From: Siphonodentalium dalli
Lineage: Eukaryota; Mollusca; Scaphopoda; Gadilida; Siphonodentaliidae
Assembly (NCBI GenBank): GCA_032622095.1
Contig: CP136069.1
Location: forward strand, 3,561,566-3,625,565
Reading direction: 5' to 3'
DNA: 64,000 nucleotides
Shown: positions 53,025-64,000 of the stretch, in pieces
How positions within the stretch are numbered: position 1 is the stretch's first letter
Layout: every line of letters starts with the position of its first letter
Translations under genes and position numbers: made by a program
The notes under the pieces: generated by a model
Seen by the model: the letters and a program-made list of their open reading frames with translations, nothing else
The model's database searches: none
What the model was told of the DNA's origin: nothing

Positions 53025-53730
53025 TAGTATACCGGTAATAATAATATCAGGAAATGATATTGATATTAAAACAGTCTAGTTTTAGGAGAAGTTCTGTGAT
53101 ACATGTATATGAAAATTAGAATGGTATGGTTCAAGACAAAAGATGCGAGAACACCCCTGTTAGTTTGACTCCTTCAAGGACACTGCAACGGTCACAGTGG
53201 TTTCGAAAGTTTGTTCACTGTCAGTGTCAGTCACTTTCTCAAACTTTCTGTGGTTTCAATTTGAAATTCAACAACTATTCAAATAAATAATCGAACTTCG
53301 AAGTTTTGTATGTGCATTATCATGCCATTCCAATTTCCATCACACATACCTACCGCGCTGTACTTCAGAAACAGGCGAAATCTGTTTTTCACGGGCAATG
53401 AAAATAAAATGAAAACAGTGTTTACATTTCGGGATCTCAAACTTCAATGACAGACGACATGATATAACCTTTGAACTTTCACTAACCCATGACGTCAGAA
53501 CGCGCACCTGCCGAATAAAATATTTGTACTGCTGTTATTTCGTTCATTGTTTCAAGTAAGTTGGCCATTTCAGAATTTGTTTGGTCTTTTCTTTTTCAAT
53601 CCAAAAAAATTGTATTAATTCGTCCTCGGTAAGAAAATGTCCAATATCGTAGGGGGTGTATTGGTTGGAATTTAGTATCAGTTGGAAGGTTGCGAAAACT
53701 GATTGGTTCATGTGCGTGTTTCGAAATACC
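53025..53730. other. No recognisable feature
   Basis: AT-rich sequence; a few overlapping GTCACAGTGG/CACTGTCAGTGTCAG words near 53190-53235. Confidence 0.4.
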
Positions 53731-53742
53731 CCCTTACCCCAA

Positions 53743-54174
53743 GCTGAAATGGTCATTGTCACCCCCTTTCGTTCAGTTGGGTACCCAGCTTTTTTTTATT
53801 TTCAGTTGGGTACCCATCTTTTGTAAAATTTACATTTGGGTACCCAGCTTTATGAAATCTCACACAAAGCTTGATTTAATTAGTGATTGCCCTCAGTTGA
53901 TTGCGAAATGAACCTGGTAATTTTGTGAATTCTTGTTTACATATGAATAATAATGTCTATTCGTCACGATGCTTGAAAATAATAGCGGAGAAGAATTATA
54001 TCCATAGAACATAGGTACTGCAGATTGACTGCTCATAAAGCTGGGTAGCCAACTGTAAATTTTATAAAAGCTGGGTACCCAACTGAAAGCTTTAAAAATC
54101 TGGGTACTCAACTGAAAGTTTTAAAAAGCTGGGTACCCAACTGAACGAAATGGGGTGACAATGACCATTTCAGC
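53743..54174. mobile_element. Foldback (Mutator-like) MITE L
   Basis: Long inverted ends: GCTGAAATGGTCATTGTCAC with CGTTCAGTTGGGTACCCAGC, and their inverse on the right. The GGGTACCCA(G/A)CTTTT unit is iterated two to three times inside each arm. CTTACCCCAA precedes and CTTACCCAA follows, a roughly 9-bp duplication with one C difference, which suits Mutator-like elements. Confidence 0.7.
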
Positions 54175-54184
54175 CTTACCCAAC

Positions 54185-54505
54185 GAATGTCGAACGTCCC
54201 TACAATATAGGTCACACCCTTTCCCAGACTAAAGATGTTCCATCCGAGTTGACACCAAACGACAAAAACAAGCATATAAAACGCTCTTTAACATACACCG
54301 TATACGGATAATTAAAAAAAACGCTCTTTATCATAGATGATCCAGCCGACCAAAATTTAAAACATGTATGGTAATAATCCAGTTCTCGACAACTTGCTAA
54401 AAAAAAAACTCTCGCGAAACGACAAATTGGTTCGATCTCAATAATTCTCGGATAAATTTGCAATTAACAGAAACTGTTCCACTTACATGTACCTCTTGTT
54501 CTTCG
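54185..54505. other. No recognisable feature
   Basis: Nothing supported on either strand. Confidence 0.4.
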
Positions 54506-54508
54506 GTA

Positions 54509-54970
54509 TGTCTGTGTTGTACGGCTGGATTTAACGTAGATATAGTAACTCCAACACACAAATTAAAGGGTTAATAAAGTGTATTTAAAATAAAGGCATC
54601 AACATAATAATCATATCACAGCAGTCATTAAAGATTAAACCATTAAAGATAGGCCTACTCCATAAAATGAAATCTGCATTTCATTATATATATCTAGAAT
54701 TGGTAATCCAAAATACTACGTCTGACCATTTCGAAAACTAATTAGTGACTGCCCCCAGACCGCGCTAATTTTCCCGCCAGTAACAGGTGGGTGCTAATCA
54801 GAGTGCAGGTGGCACTATCGTCCATACTCTCACGCGCATACACACTGACACACATTTCAGTTAACAAAAGGCTGAAATAACAAAGCAGGATGCGCGCAAG
54901 TATCATGATACATAAAAGAATATACAACCGCGTGTACTAAAACAGATAAAAACGGCACCTATAACATTCA
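54509..54970 (-). repeat. Putative 3' LTR
   Basis: On the minus strand a purine tract GGAGGGGG is followed at once by TGAATGTTATAGG, and the candidate LTR ends ACAACACAGACA at 54509, giving TG...CA ends and about 460 bp. It lies downstream of the Pol-like tail at 55832-56206. No 5' partner in the window. Confidence 0.4.
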
Positions 54971-54971
54971 C

Positions 54972-55830
54972 CCCCTCCAGGTGAAGAATGGCTCCCCACA
55001 TTCACTGAAATGTATGAACAATTTAGGTAGGCATTTCCATTGAGAATATCACCATCTTACAATAGTAAATGCTGAAATAAACTGCAAGTCAAAATCTGCA
55101 ACAGGTAGCTGCAAAAGTGGCAGCATGTATACTAGTACAGGTTATTGCTGAAACCGTACAACCTGATATCCAATGAAAAACACATCACTGATGTCGGGTA
55201 TCAGATCTGAAATATCTAATAATTACAGTTGGTAACATGTAGAGGAATCTGTAGTACAAGTTACAGTTTAACACGAGAGGCTGAAATAAAACATACAAGT
55301 CATTTCTGCAATAGGTCCAGTCTCTGCAAAGTTAATATGTTCAAATAAAATTGATTTATCACTAAATCAAATATCTGACATGAAATACTAATGAAGGAAT
55401 GTGGTTATATAATAGTGGAATAGTATATACAATACTATCTCCAAAGTTGAACCTGGAAAGGAAAATTTCTTACATAGCTGGAACATCAGTCAGTTTTTAC
55501 ACGGCACTGTGTCTTCAGCTGAAATAATCTTACTTGGCCTTTGATCGGAATGAGACAATATGTATAACAAGTCATTACATAATAATAAATACACAATAAG
55601 ATTAAAATATGAGAAAGCAGCAAAATACTATCTCATGAGATACCTGGATTTACAAAGGACATTTCTCATGAACTGGTACCTCAGTAGGTTTTGACCATTA
55701 CTGGATCTTCTGCTGAAATTCCTACCAGGCCCTCTTTCATACAGATAAGCATGTGTTTTAGAATCTCAAAATAGATTAATAAAATGAACAGCAATGCAGC
55801 AATGATCACTCAAGTGATTACACAGTTGGT
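54972..55830. other. AT-rich region between Pol tail and LTR
   Basis: Repeated GCTGAAATA and GGTACCTCAGTAGG-like phrases, no open frame. Consistent with the untranslated 3' part of the LTR element. Confidence 0.4.
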
Positions 55831-55831
55831 G

Positions 55832-56206
55832 TTAGACAAATACAATTGTATCTGCAACTTGAGGACAGACCCAGGATCCAAGTCGATCTGGGGCCTTCTT
55901 ATGCCTAACTGGTCTTTGATGTCTATACTGAAATTGATCATTTATAGGGGTCGAAGCAGAAGTTCCATCTGTAATGTTGTTAAGTGTGGACTGAGATGCT
56001 GGACTCCTTTCAAAGTTACCTGGAATATGAGGACTTACATTATAAGGGTGTGTTTCAGAAGTATTACTATTTCTGTGACCTGAAATGTAAGAACGAGAAT
56101 CCATAGGCGACATGTAAGTAGAAGAGTGAATAGGAGAAGACCTCTGAGAAATCTCAGGGATTCCAGAAGGAACAGATTGATGAGTAAATAAATGTTTAGC
56201 CGACAA
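55832..56206 (-). pseudogene. C-terminal tail of an LTR-retrotransposon polyprotein
   Basis: A 124-codon frame, Ser/Pro/Asn-rich and disordered-looking, ending RPVRHKKAPDRLGSWVCPQ then VADTIVFV. A basic R-R-x-APDRLG stretch near the end is typical of the tail after integrase in many Ty3-like elements (remembered pattern). Protease, RT and integrase are absent: upstream sequence goes to unique DNA and then a minisatellite, so this is a 5'-truncated copy. Confidence 0.5.
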
Positions 56207-56209
56207 TTT

Positions 56210-56685
56210 AAGTCATCACTGAGAGCGATTGTTTGATCGATTTTTCAATTATAATAACCTTGGATGGTGATGAATTTTCGGGAATCATTTCGCCACATTG
56301 CTTGAATTGGATCAAACTGGATTATTGCGCTTTCTGGATACAATATTCGGTGGTAAAACAATTATTAAATGCATGCTACATATTTAAATGGAATTGAGGG
56401 TCGCTTGTGGTATCGCATGATTGAAAGAGGAATCCTTCGTTGACACATCCATGTCAATATCGATGCCATTGCTCGGATAAACTAAATTTGTCAAATTTAC
56501 GAGTGATGGTAAATAGTACTGTTTCCCTTGTCCTCGGTATTATATGCATTAAGATAAAGCAGGCGCGTATATAGCTATGGCATATAGGGACAGTGCAAAA
56601 GGGTTATTGTGGGCAGCTGAGAGCTTTGCACACCCCTGCATGTACCTACAACCAAGGCCATCCTTTAACATTTAACCTTTAATTA
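56210..56685. other. No recognisable feature
   Basis: Unique-looking AT-rich sequence before the minisatellite. Confidence 0.4.
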
Positions 56686-56687
56686 AA

Positions 56688-58890
56688 TATACCATCAAAT
56701 GCACCCACCGGCACGTCCACGTGAACACCATGCGTGATGTGTTAAATATACAACCAAATACACCCACCGGCACGTCCACGTGAACACCATGCGTGATGTG
56801 TTAAATATACCATCAAATATACATCCACCCGGCACGTCCACGTGAACACCATGCGTGATGTGTTAAATATACGCACGGTGTTAAATATACCACCAAATAC
56901 ACCCATCGGCACGCCCACGTGAACACCATGCGTGATGTGTTAAATATACAACCAAATACACCCACCGGCACGTCCACGTGAACACCATGCGTGATGTGTT
57001 AAATATACCATCAAATATACATCCACCCGGCACGTCCACGTGAACACAATGCGTGATGTGTTAAATATACGCACGGTGTTAAATATACCACCAAATACAC
57101 CCATCGGCACGTCCACGTGAACACCATGCGTGATGTGTTAAATATACAACCAAATACACCCACCGGCACGTCCACGTGAACACCATGCGTGATGTGTTAA
57201 ATATACCATCAAATATACATCCACTCGGCACGTCCACGTGAACACCATGCGTGATGTGTTAAATATACAACCAAATATACATCCACCCGGCACGTCCACG
57301 TGAACACCATGCGTGATGTGTTAAATATACAACCAAATACACCCACCGGCACGTCCACGTGAACACAATGCGTGATGTGTTAAATATACCACCAAATACA
57401 CCCATCGGCACGTCCACGTGAACACCATGCGTGATGTGTTAAATATACCATCAAATGCACCCACCGACACGTCCACGTGAACACCATGCGTGATGTGTTG
57501 AATATACGCACGGTGTTAAATATACGCACGGTGTTAAATATACAACCAATTGCACCCACCGACACGTCCACGTGAACACCATGCGTGACGTGTTAAATAT
57601 ACAACCAAATATACATCCACCCGGCACGTCCGTGTGAACAACATGCGTGATGTGTTAAATATACAACCAAATATACATCCACCGGCACGTCCACGTGAAC
57701 ACCATGCGTGATGTGTTAAATATACGCACGGTGTTAAATATATAACCAAATACACACACCGGCACGTCAACGTGAACACCATGCGTGATGTGTTAAATAT
57801 ACGCACGGTGTTAAATATACAACCAAATACACACACCGGCACGTCAACGTGAACACCATGTGCATGTGATGTGTTAAATATACGCACGGTGTTAAATATA
57901 CAACCAAATATACATCCACCCGGCACGTCCACGTGAACAACATGCGTGATGTTAAATATACAACCAAATATACATCCACCCGGCACGTCCACGTGAACAC
58001 CATGTGTGATGTGTTAAATATACCATCAAAGGCACCCACCGGCACGTCAACGTGAACACCATGCGTGGTGTGTTAAATATACCACCAAATATACATCCAC
58101 CCGGCACGTCCACGTGAACACCATGCGTGATGTGTTAAATATACCACAAAATATACATCCACCCGGCACGTCCACGTGAACACCATGCGTGATGTGTTAA
58201 ATATACCATCAAATATACCCACCGGCACGTCAACGTGAACACCATGCGTGGTGTGTTAAATATACCACCAAATGCACCCACCGGCACGTCCACGTGAACA
58301 CCATGCGTGATGTGTTAAATATACCACCAAATATACATCCACCCGGCACGTCCACGTGAACACCATGCGTGATGTGTTAAATATACCACAAAATATACAT
58401 CCACCCGGCACGTCCACGTGAACACCATGCGTGATGTGTTAAATATACCACCAAATATACATCCACCCGGCACGTCCACGTGAACACCATGCGTGATTTG
58501 TTAAATATACCACCAAATACACCCACCGGCACGTCCACGTGAACAACATGCGTGATGTGTTAAATATACGCACGTTGCATGTGTTAAATATACGCACGTT
58601 GCATGTGTTAAATATACGCACGGTGTTAAATATACAACCAAATACACACACGCGGCACGTCCGTGTGAACAACATGCATGCGTGGTGTGTTAAATATACG
58701 CACGTTGCGTGTGTTAAATATACAAATACACCCACCGGCACGTCCGTGTGTACAACATGCGTGCATGATGTGTTAAATATATGCACGATTATGTGTTATA
58801 TACAACCAAATGCACGCACGTCCGCGTGAACACCATGCGTGATGTGTTAAATATACCACCAAATACACCACCCGACACATCCGTGCATGT
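56688..58890. repeat. About 60-bp minisatellite, roughly 36 units
   Basis: Units of CACCCACCGGCACGTCCACG, TGAACACCATGCGTGATGTG and TTAAATATACCACCAAATA. Nearly every unit contains CCACGTGAAC, an E-box palindrome. Higher-order pattern: units ending in an extra ACGCACGGTGTTAAATATA recur about every three. Frames such as VHVDVPGGCIFGCIFN are read-through. Confidence 0.92.
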
Positions 58891-58891
58891 G

Positions 58892-60180
58892 GACACCATG
58901 TTAAATACCGCCAAATATTGTTACCTGAATATCGATCAGCATGTTATCAATTTGAGATCACTTTCATTAATTGATGCCGTGCGACAAATCTCGAATATAT
59001 CGACTGTGAATGATGTATAATCTTACCTCTATATTATGCAAATATAAACAATATAATGGGCGGAATATACTCGAGTCACAGTCGAGTGTACAATGAGGTG
59101 CAGGCGAAAGTGAGCCACATACCCCGAACATGCTGAGCAATTAGCCCATATCGAAGGGTTTACGCCCGGTTCAATGGCTGGCGCTAACCATTAATTTTAG
59201 TTGAAACAGCTATGTCTCTGTGGATGCCCCGCTGCGGGAGTTCTTTGAAATCAGCCATTCACCTGTCGTGTTATTTAAATCAGCCATTCACCTGTCGTGT
59301 TATTTAAATTAAATTACGCACGCGTTTGGCTTTATTTTGATAAAAAAAAAAAATACAGAACAAATTAGAATGTAGAGTTATGCCTCTTGCGATACTCATC
59401 GGAGACAGTCACGTTGAGACGGCTGCAGTGAGATTTACCGATCTTCTTCAAATATTACCTGGGGGAGGGCGATCTTGCCAAAATAAATCCCACAGCGCGG
59501 ATATTGAATATTGCTAATTTAAAATTTTCAAATATCTCCATTATTTCGTCAATTTTATTATTGTTACGTGGTTGGCAGTCGAAATAAATTATTACGGAGA
59601 TATTTACGTCGACTGCGTGTTTGGTTATTGTGAATGTGAAGCAATTTTGGCATGCCATTGACTGCATGTATACTTGTTTGGTTGTATAGTGAAGCAATTT
59701 TTGCACGTCAGATCTAGAGCTTCAGATTGGCATGTAATATTAGCATTACCGACGGCTAATATTTCTTAACAAAAATAGACTAATGTTTGACTGTATTTGG
59801 TGTCCACAAGATTTACAATTATCTGTCATTAAGAGGCTTCACTATAAAGGCAATATTTAAAACTAAATACAGACTTGTTTCAGAGCCGATGAACTATTTC
59901 ACACGAATGGTTTTCCCGGTAATATTTGGTGACATAGCGCTCACGCAGACAATTGTATTTGTCACAGACGAGTACATTCTTTAGCATGAAATTCACCTCT
60001 CTCGACAGATATTGGGCCGCGTTTATTTATGGAAGAGGTTATTTCCCTGCAAACAAGTAAACCCCCTTCAAAATATACCGATATAATATACTTGTTGCTT
60101 ACACATGAACCAAAACTTTCAACACCAATATAATAGTTTAGTGCTATAGATGAGCTTATTTGATACAATCTGATTCCTCT
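58892..60180. other. No gene; one short duplication
   Basis: AATCAGCCATTCACCTGTCG plus TGTTATTTAA is duplicated at 59249-59310. Poly-A run at 59341-59353. Short frames without support. Confidence 0.45.
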
Positions 60181-60224
60181 TGAGGCTTAAAGGTACTCAA
60201 TCCGATTAAACACCCCTAAATTAC

Positions 60225-61600
60225 GGGTGTACCTAAAACGCTGAATCAGCAGCTGATCAGCAGGTTATCACCTAAAACGCTGATCAGCAGATTTCCCGAT
60301 TTTAATTTAACTCAAATATAACGACGATGATGGGTTGTAGGTTGTGTAAATGGCACGTAATATATGTGTTATATGCCAATATAGGAAGGGGACACATTTT
60401 GACCGCCCGCAATGCCCGTTCAGCAGATCAAAATCCCGTTCAGCAGTACGGCGGCTGCAGTTCAGCAGATTATCGCGAACGCAGTTTAACTCAATTGTAA
60501 CGAAGTTAGAAGAGTTTAGGTTTTGGCAAATGACTTGTAATTAATGGGACATAACCAGGTACATGGATAGAAAGCCATTTGGCCGACGTCCACCACAGTT
60601 CAGCAGTTCAAAATCCCGTTCAGCAGTTCATATCGAGCAGTTCAGCATATTACGCGCGAACGTAGTTTAACCGATTTTTAACGAGGATAGTCGGGTAAGT
60701 GTTGTGCAAATGACATTTTGATCGATGGTTCATAAAGAAACACAGGAAGAAAACACGATTTGGCCAACATACACCTTCGTTCAGCAGTTCAAAATCCCGT
60801 TCAGCACTTTATTTGGGGCAGTTCAGCAGAATCTCCAAAACTCAGTTTAACTGATTTTTAACAAAGATATTCGGGTATAGGTGATGCAAATTACATTTTA
60901 TCGATGGCTCATAACCATGGTACATGGATATAAAACAATTTGGACGACGTCCGCCCCAGATCAGCAGTTCAAAATCCAGTTCAGCACTTCACCGGAAACA
61001 GTTCAGCAGATTCCCCGAACGCAGTTTCACAGATTTTTAACCAAGACAGTCGGGTATATGTTGTGCAAATGACATTTTATCAATGGCCCACAAGGAAATG
61101 TAGAAAGAGAACACGATTTGACCGACCTCCACCCCAGTTCAGCAGTTCAAAATCCCGTTCAGCACTTTATTTGGGGCAGTTCAGCATATTATCACCTATA
61201 AAACGCTGATCAGCAGATTTCCCGATTTTAGTTTAACTCAAATATAACGACGATGGCGGGTTGAAGGTTGTGTAAATGACACGTAGTATATATGTGTTAT
61301 ATGCCAATACAGGAAGGGGACACATTTTGACCGCCCGCCATGCACGTTCAGCAGTTCAAAATCCCGTTCAGCACTCTATTTGGGGCAGTTCAGCAGAATC
61401 TCCAAAACTCAGTTTAACTGATTTTTAACAAAGATATTCAGGTATAGGTGATGCAAATGACATTTTATCGATGGCTCATAACCAGGTACATGGATAGAAA
61501 ACCATTTGGCTGACGTCCACCCCAGTTCAGCAGTTCAAAATCCCGTTCAACACTTTACCGGGAACAGTTCAGCAGATTCCCCGAACGCGGAATGGAACGG
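60225..61600 (+). repeat. TTCAGCAG satellite array
   Basis: Six to seven diverged units of about 185-250 bp. Each has CAGTTCAGCAGTTCAAAATC, CCGTTCAGCA, GTTTAACTGATTTTTAAC and GTGCAAATGACATTTTATC. TTCAGCAG words are clustered in every unit. Non-coding. Confidence 0.8.
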
Positions 61601-61639
61601 TGGTCACGATCATACCATTTTCTAATGATTTGGACAACT

Positions 61640-62140
61640 ATCAGTGATGTTTCTGAAGAGACTTAGTTTATATGTTTTAGTGTTAATTCTACTGAATTAT
61701 TCTGGAATGGAAGTTGATGACGTCAAAGACGTGCATAACATTGGCGCTGTGCTGGAAACTAGAACTGAACTTGTTATAGAGAAAACAACTGATGGTAAGG
61801 AACTGCGCTCGAATGGGATGAACTTATTAGAAGAGCGCAGAAGTTACAGTCACGCCGGAGATCGTGCGTTCAGTGTATGCGCTCCATCGTTGTGGAACTA
61901 TCTGTCTGGTGAAATTCGAGGCTGTTGGGATTTAATGGAGTTTCGTCATCTGTTAAAGACTCATTTCTTTAAATTAGCTTTTGAAACTGACTAACATGCA
62001 GCTACTGGTATCGTAATTTGTATTTCTCGACAACTGTTTTCAGACTCGTGTAAACTATAACTTTGTTGCGCGTGTGAACATGTATATGGAATTTGCGCGT
62101 TATAAATGTATTAAATAATAATAATAATAATAATAATAAT
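61640..62140 (+). pseudogene. 3' end of a non-LTR retrotransposon (ORF2 tail)
   Basis: The plus-strand frame ends with SYSHAGDRAFSVCAPSLWNY, then LMEFRHLLKTHFFKLAFETD and a stop at about 61994. GDRAFSV-APSLWN and F-LLKTHFF are the typical C-terminus of reverse-transcriptase proteins of CR1/L2/Rex-like LINEs. About 120 bp of 3' UTR and a (TAA)n tail at 62117-62140 follow. The RT and endonuclease domains are missing (5' truncation). Confidence 0.75.
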
Positions 62141-62246
62141 TCTGGGTTTTGATGGGTGGGTTCCTCGAGACAAATCTAATAGTTTTTACCAATGAAGCCG
62201 AAGAGATAGTAATTTAGGAGGGTCTGATCGGGTTGAGTACCTTTAA

Positions 62247-62464
62247 TACCCTGTGCCAATGCATTCTCTTATATATGCGAGTCGACCATAGGTCGCCTCG
62301 CATATATAAGAGAATGCATTGGCCTAACAATTTTTTATCATTTGTTGTTATATTTTACAATTTTAATAATTTTTTCTTATATTCTGTAACAATTTTATAA
62401 TTTCACCCATACAGAGCCCCAGACAAACATGAGCAGACGTATGTGTGGGGCTCCCTGCAGGGTA
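62247..62464 (+). mobile_element. Single-hairpin MITE fused to unit D
   Basis: TACCCTGTGCC, one complete 70-bp hairpin (62254-62322), a TTTTTAATAATT spacer, then D (AGAGCCCCAGACAAACATGA...GTGGGGCTCC) and CTGCAGGGTA. Same composition as the inside of element O but without its outer termini. TTTAA lies outside both ends. Confidence 0.75.
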
Positions 62465-62586
62465 ATTTAAAGATTAATTTGCACATTAAAACCTGATTTT
62501 GTAATTCTCAGGTGTCAGCACACCTAAAATGCCAAATAAAATGCCAAACTGCCGAGTGCCAACTTGGAGATTATTTGCCAGACGGG

Positions 62587-62610
62587 CGGGGGGGGGGGGG
62601 GGGGGGGGGT
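62587..62610. repeat. Poly-G tract
   Basis: Run of about 22 G. Glycine- or proline-rich frames across it are artefacts. Confidence 0.85.
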
Positions 62611-62734
62611 GGAATTTTTTTTTCCGGGCACGTATGCCCATCAATAGGATCAACAAACAAATTTTGCCGCAACTTAAAAATATTTTTCCTGCAAGTCGTT
62701 TTGACTGTTTTTGCAATGAGTTAGTTTGGCTTAA

Positions 62735-62930
62735 AACACATCTATATGTCAATATTAACATAATTGACAAATTTCATGATGATCATACAAACATTATAGC
62801 CCATGCTAATGGATTGAATTTTGAAATCCAAGATGGCCGCTGGCAGCCATGTTTTTTTTTTGGCCGAATGACCCCAACATGACTTGTTCCTATTTTCAAG
62901 TCAATGTTAACACCCATGACTAATAGTATG
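62735..62930 (-). mobile_element. Fragment of tandem-array element B
   Basis: One diverged core unit: ACAAATTTCATGATGATCAT, GGATTGAATTTTGAAATCC, AAGATGGCCGC, TTGGCCGAATGACCCCAAC. No hairpin or microsatellite end. Confidence 0.8.
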
Positions 62931-62934
62931 CACA

Positions 62935-63695
62935 GAAATTCATATACACCTGTTTACAGTGAATTCCCCCCCCCCCCGTAAATCTATGTTTTAGTGTTAA
63001 AAGGGGTGGGTGTCCAAAATTGTCGGAAAAACTGCCGAAAACGGAAAACAATTTGGACGCGGGGGTGGGTGGGTCCCAACAAGGGTCGAAAGTAACAAAT
63101 CAGCATACGTGCCTGCAAATTTTTTTCAGACCCCCCTCCCGGCTGTATTATCTGTCGTCTGCTTATTTTGTTCTGAAAGCCCTTCCATATGAATATACCA
63201 TTCCAATGTTTACCATTATAACTGAGTAGGAGAATAAATACAAGAACTGGAAGGTTTATACTGCGTCGCACTCCACACAGCAATAGACTGTATATCTTTA
63301 TATGAAGCGGCTATACACTCACAGGCTAATCTACTTCTCTGTCCTTACCCACAAAATGCAATAAAACAGACCACTATATGTCATGTCACGTGACATGTCT
63401 TGATTGCGAAGCATTTATTTATCTCGTTTTAAGATATCTATATAATAGAATAGGATGTCTGTCTGTTTGCGATTTTTCTCCCAGACCCAGGACCGATTTC
63501 AACCAAATATGATTAGGACTAGGGGTTCCCCGGCGGATGTTATATATAATGGTGTAAGTTTTTCAAAATTTTGATTTAAACAAAAATTAGATATAACTTA
63601 AAACAAACAAAAACTGTTAATTTGAGCAAGGGGTTCAGTAACAAATTCAAAACTTAAATTAAAAAAATATTAAATTTTACTTAAAATTTTCTTCT
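62935..63695. other. No gene; 16-bp perfect palindrome
   Basis: CATGTCACGTGACATG at 63382-63397 includes an E-box. 63440-63560 resembles S-type repeats (GATGTCTGTCTGTTTGCGAT). The rest is unassigned. Confidence 0.5.
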
Positions 63696-63700
63696 TCTAA

Positions 63701-64000
63701 CCCTTTACCCAACAAAACTGCCAAAAAACGCACAAAATAAAGCTTCAACGGCCTAAAATATCTTCGGTCTGTCTCAATAACACCATACAAATATGGATAT
63801 CATATATAAGAGAATGCATTGGCCTAAAAAAAATCTTTTTTTAACACTTTTTACCATTTTTTCTTAAATTCTTTACAATTTTATAATTTTTTCTTACAGT
63901 TTTTAACAATTTTTATAATATTTTTCTACATTCTTTGACAATTTTATAATTTTTAATATGTGTTAAGCCAATGCATTCTCTTATATATGTGAGGCGACCT
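63701..64000 (+). mobile_element. piggyBac-type MITE A, copy 12 (cut by window end)
   Basis: CCCTTTACCCAACAAAAC after CTAA (TTAA mutated). The left hairpin is reduced to its right arm, joined directly to GGATATCAT. The spacer has the same extra duplication as copy 1. The right hairpin runs off the window. Confidence 0.85.

Larger units (their letters stand above)
60187..62246. mobile_element. MITE N, copy 3, filled by a satellite and a LINE tail
   Basis: Left terminus TTAAAGGTACTCAATCCGAT at 60187 and right part from about 62139 (GGTTTTGATGGGTGGGTTCC to GTTGAGTACCTTTAA). The two are separated by the TTCAGCAG satellite and a LINE 3' end. They face each other as expected for one interrupted element. 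Confidence 0.6.

Noticed and set aside
57534-58045. Cys-rich repeat protein (GGCIFGCIFN) on the minus strand
   Set aside because: Product of the 60-bp minisatellite; frames shift wherever units differ in length.
62486-62882. Glycine/proline-rich ORFs on both strands
   Set aside because: Caused by a poly-G tract next to a fragment of element B.

Overview
This is animal nuclear DNA, AT-rich and almost entirely made of repeats. There are no bacterial operons, rRNA or tRNA genes, or CRISPR arrays. Abundant TACATGTA words, piggyBac-, hAT- and Tc1-type MITEs, tandem-array elements with a hairpin and a microsatellite at one end, and short introns swollen by insertions all suggest a marine lophotrochozoan, most likely a mollusc. 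That assignment is inference; no alignment was run.

Host genes. Behind the transposons lies one minus-strand, multi-exon gene running from about 38.97 kb down to about 4.9 kb. Its exons were found by reading splice sites. The best supported are 38871-38966, 33719-33859, 23027-23155, 22328-22426, 15213-15237, 11993-12078, 8546-8636 and 8133-8221, with a possible terminal exon at 4870-5184. Several neighbouring exons agree in phase and join into helical, leucine-rich peptides resembling armadillo/HEAT repeats. I do not recognise the gene. Another minus-strand exon candidate lies at 42269-42422. A cysteine-pair ORF (47272-47721) and a retrocopy-like insert (52699-53000) are the other coding signals outside transposons.

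Mobile DNA. The commonest family is a piggyBac-type MITE (TTAA target, CCCTTTACCCAACA termini; about 12 copies) built from two inverted copies of a 70-bp hairpin module. The same hairpin occurs inside two other families with unrelated termini. Palindromic Tc1-type MITEs (TA target), hAT elements with 8-bp duplications, elements with 6-bp duplications, and deep nests (F contains G contains H) are widespread. At 23893-28642 a 4.75-kb element with arms of about 1.7 kb carries a broken gene for a PIN/FEN-like nuclease with a CXC cysteine cluster. It sits inside the hairpin of another MITE.

Layout. 0-5 kb: tandem-array element, local duplications, gene 3' end. 5-22.5 kb: exons embedded in MITEs. 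23-29 kb: nuclease/CXC transposon. 29-30.2 kb: two minisatellites. 30.8-33.7 kb: MITE split by a tandem-array element. 34-43 kb: MITEs, a hAT element and the 5' exons. 44-50 kb: hAT element and a head-to-tail chain of tail-bearing retroposon-like repeats. 50-56 kb: short arrays, retrocopy, foldback element, 3' end of an LTR retrotransposon. 56.7-58.9 kb: 60-bp minisatellite. 60-62.2 kb: TTCAGCAG satellite and a LINE tail inside another MITE. The rest is more hairpin MITEs.

Most open frames in the window are reading-through of palindromes or minisatellites and are not listed as genes.
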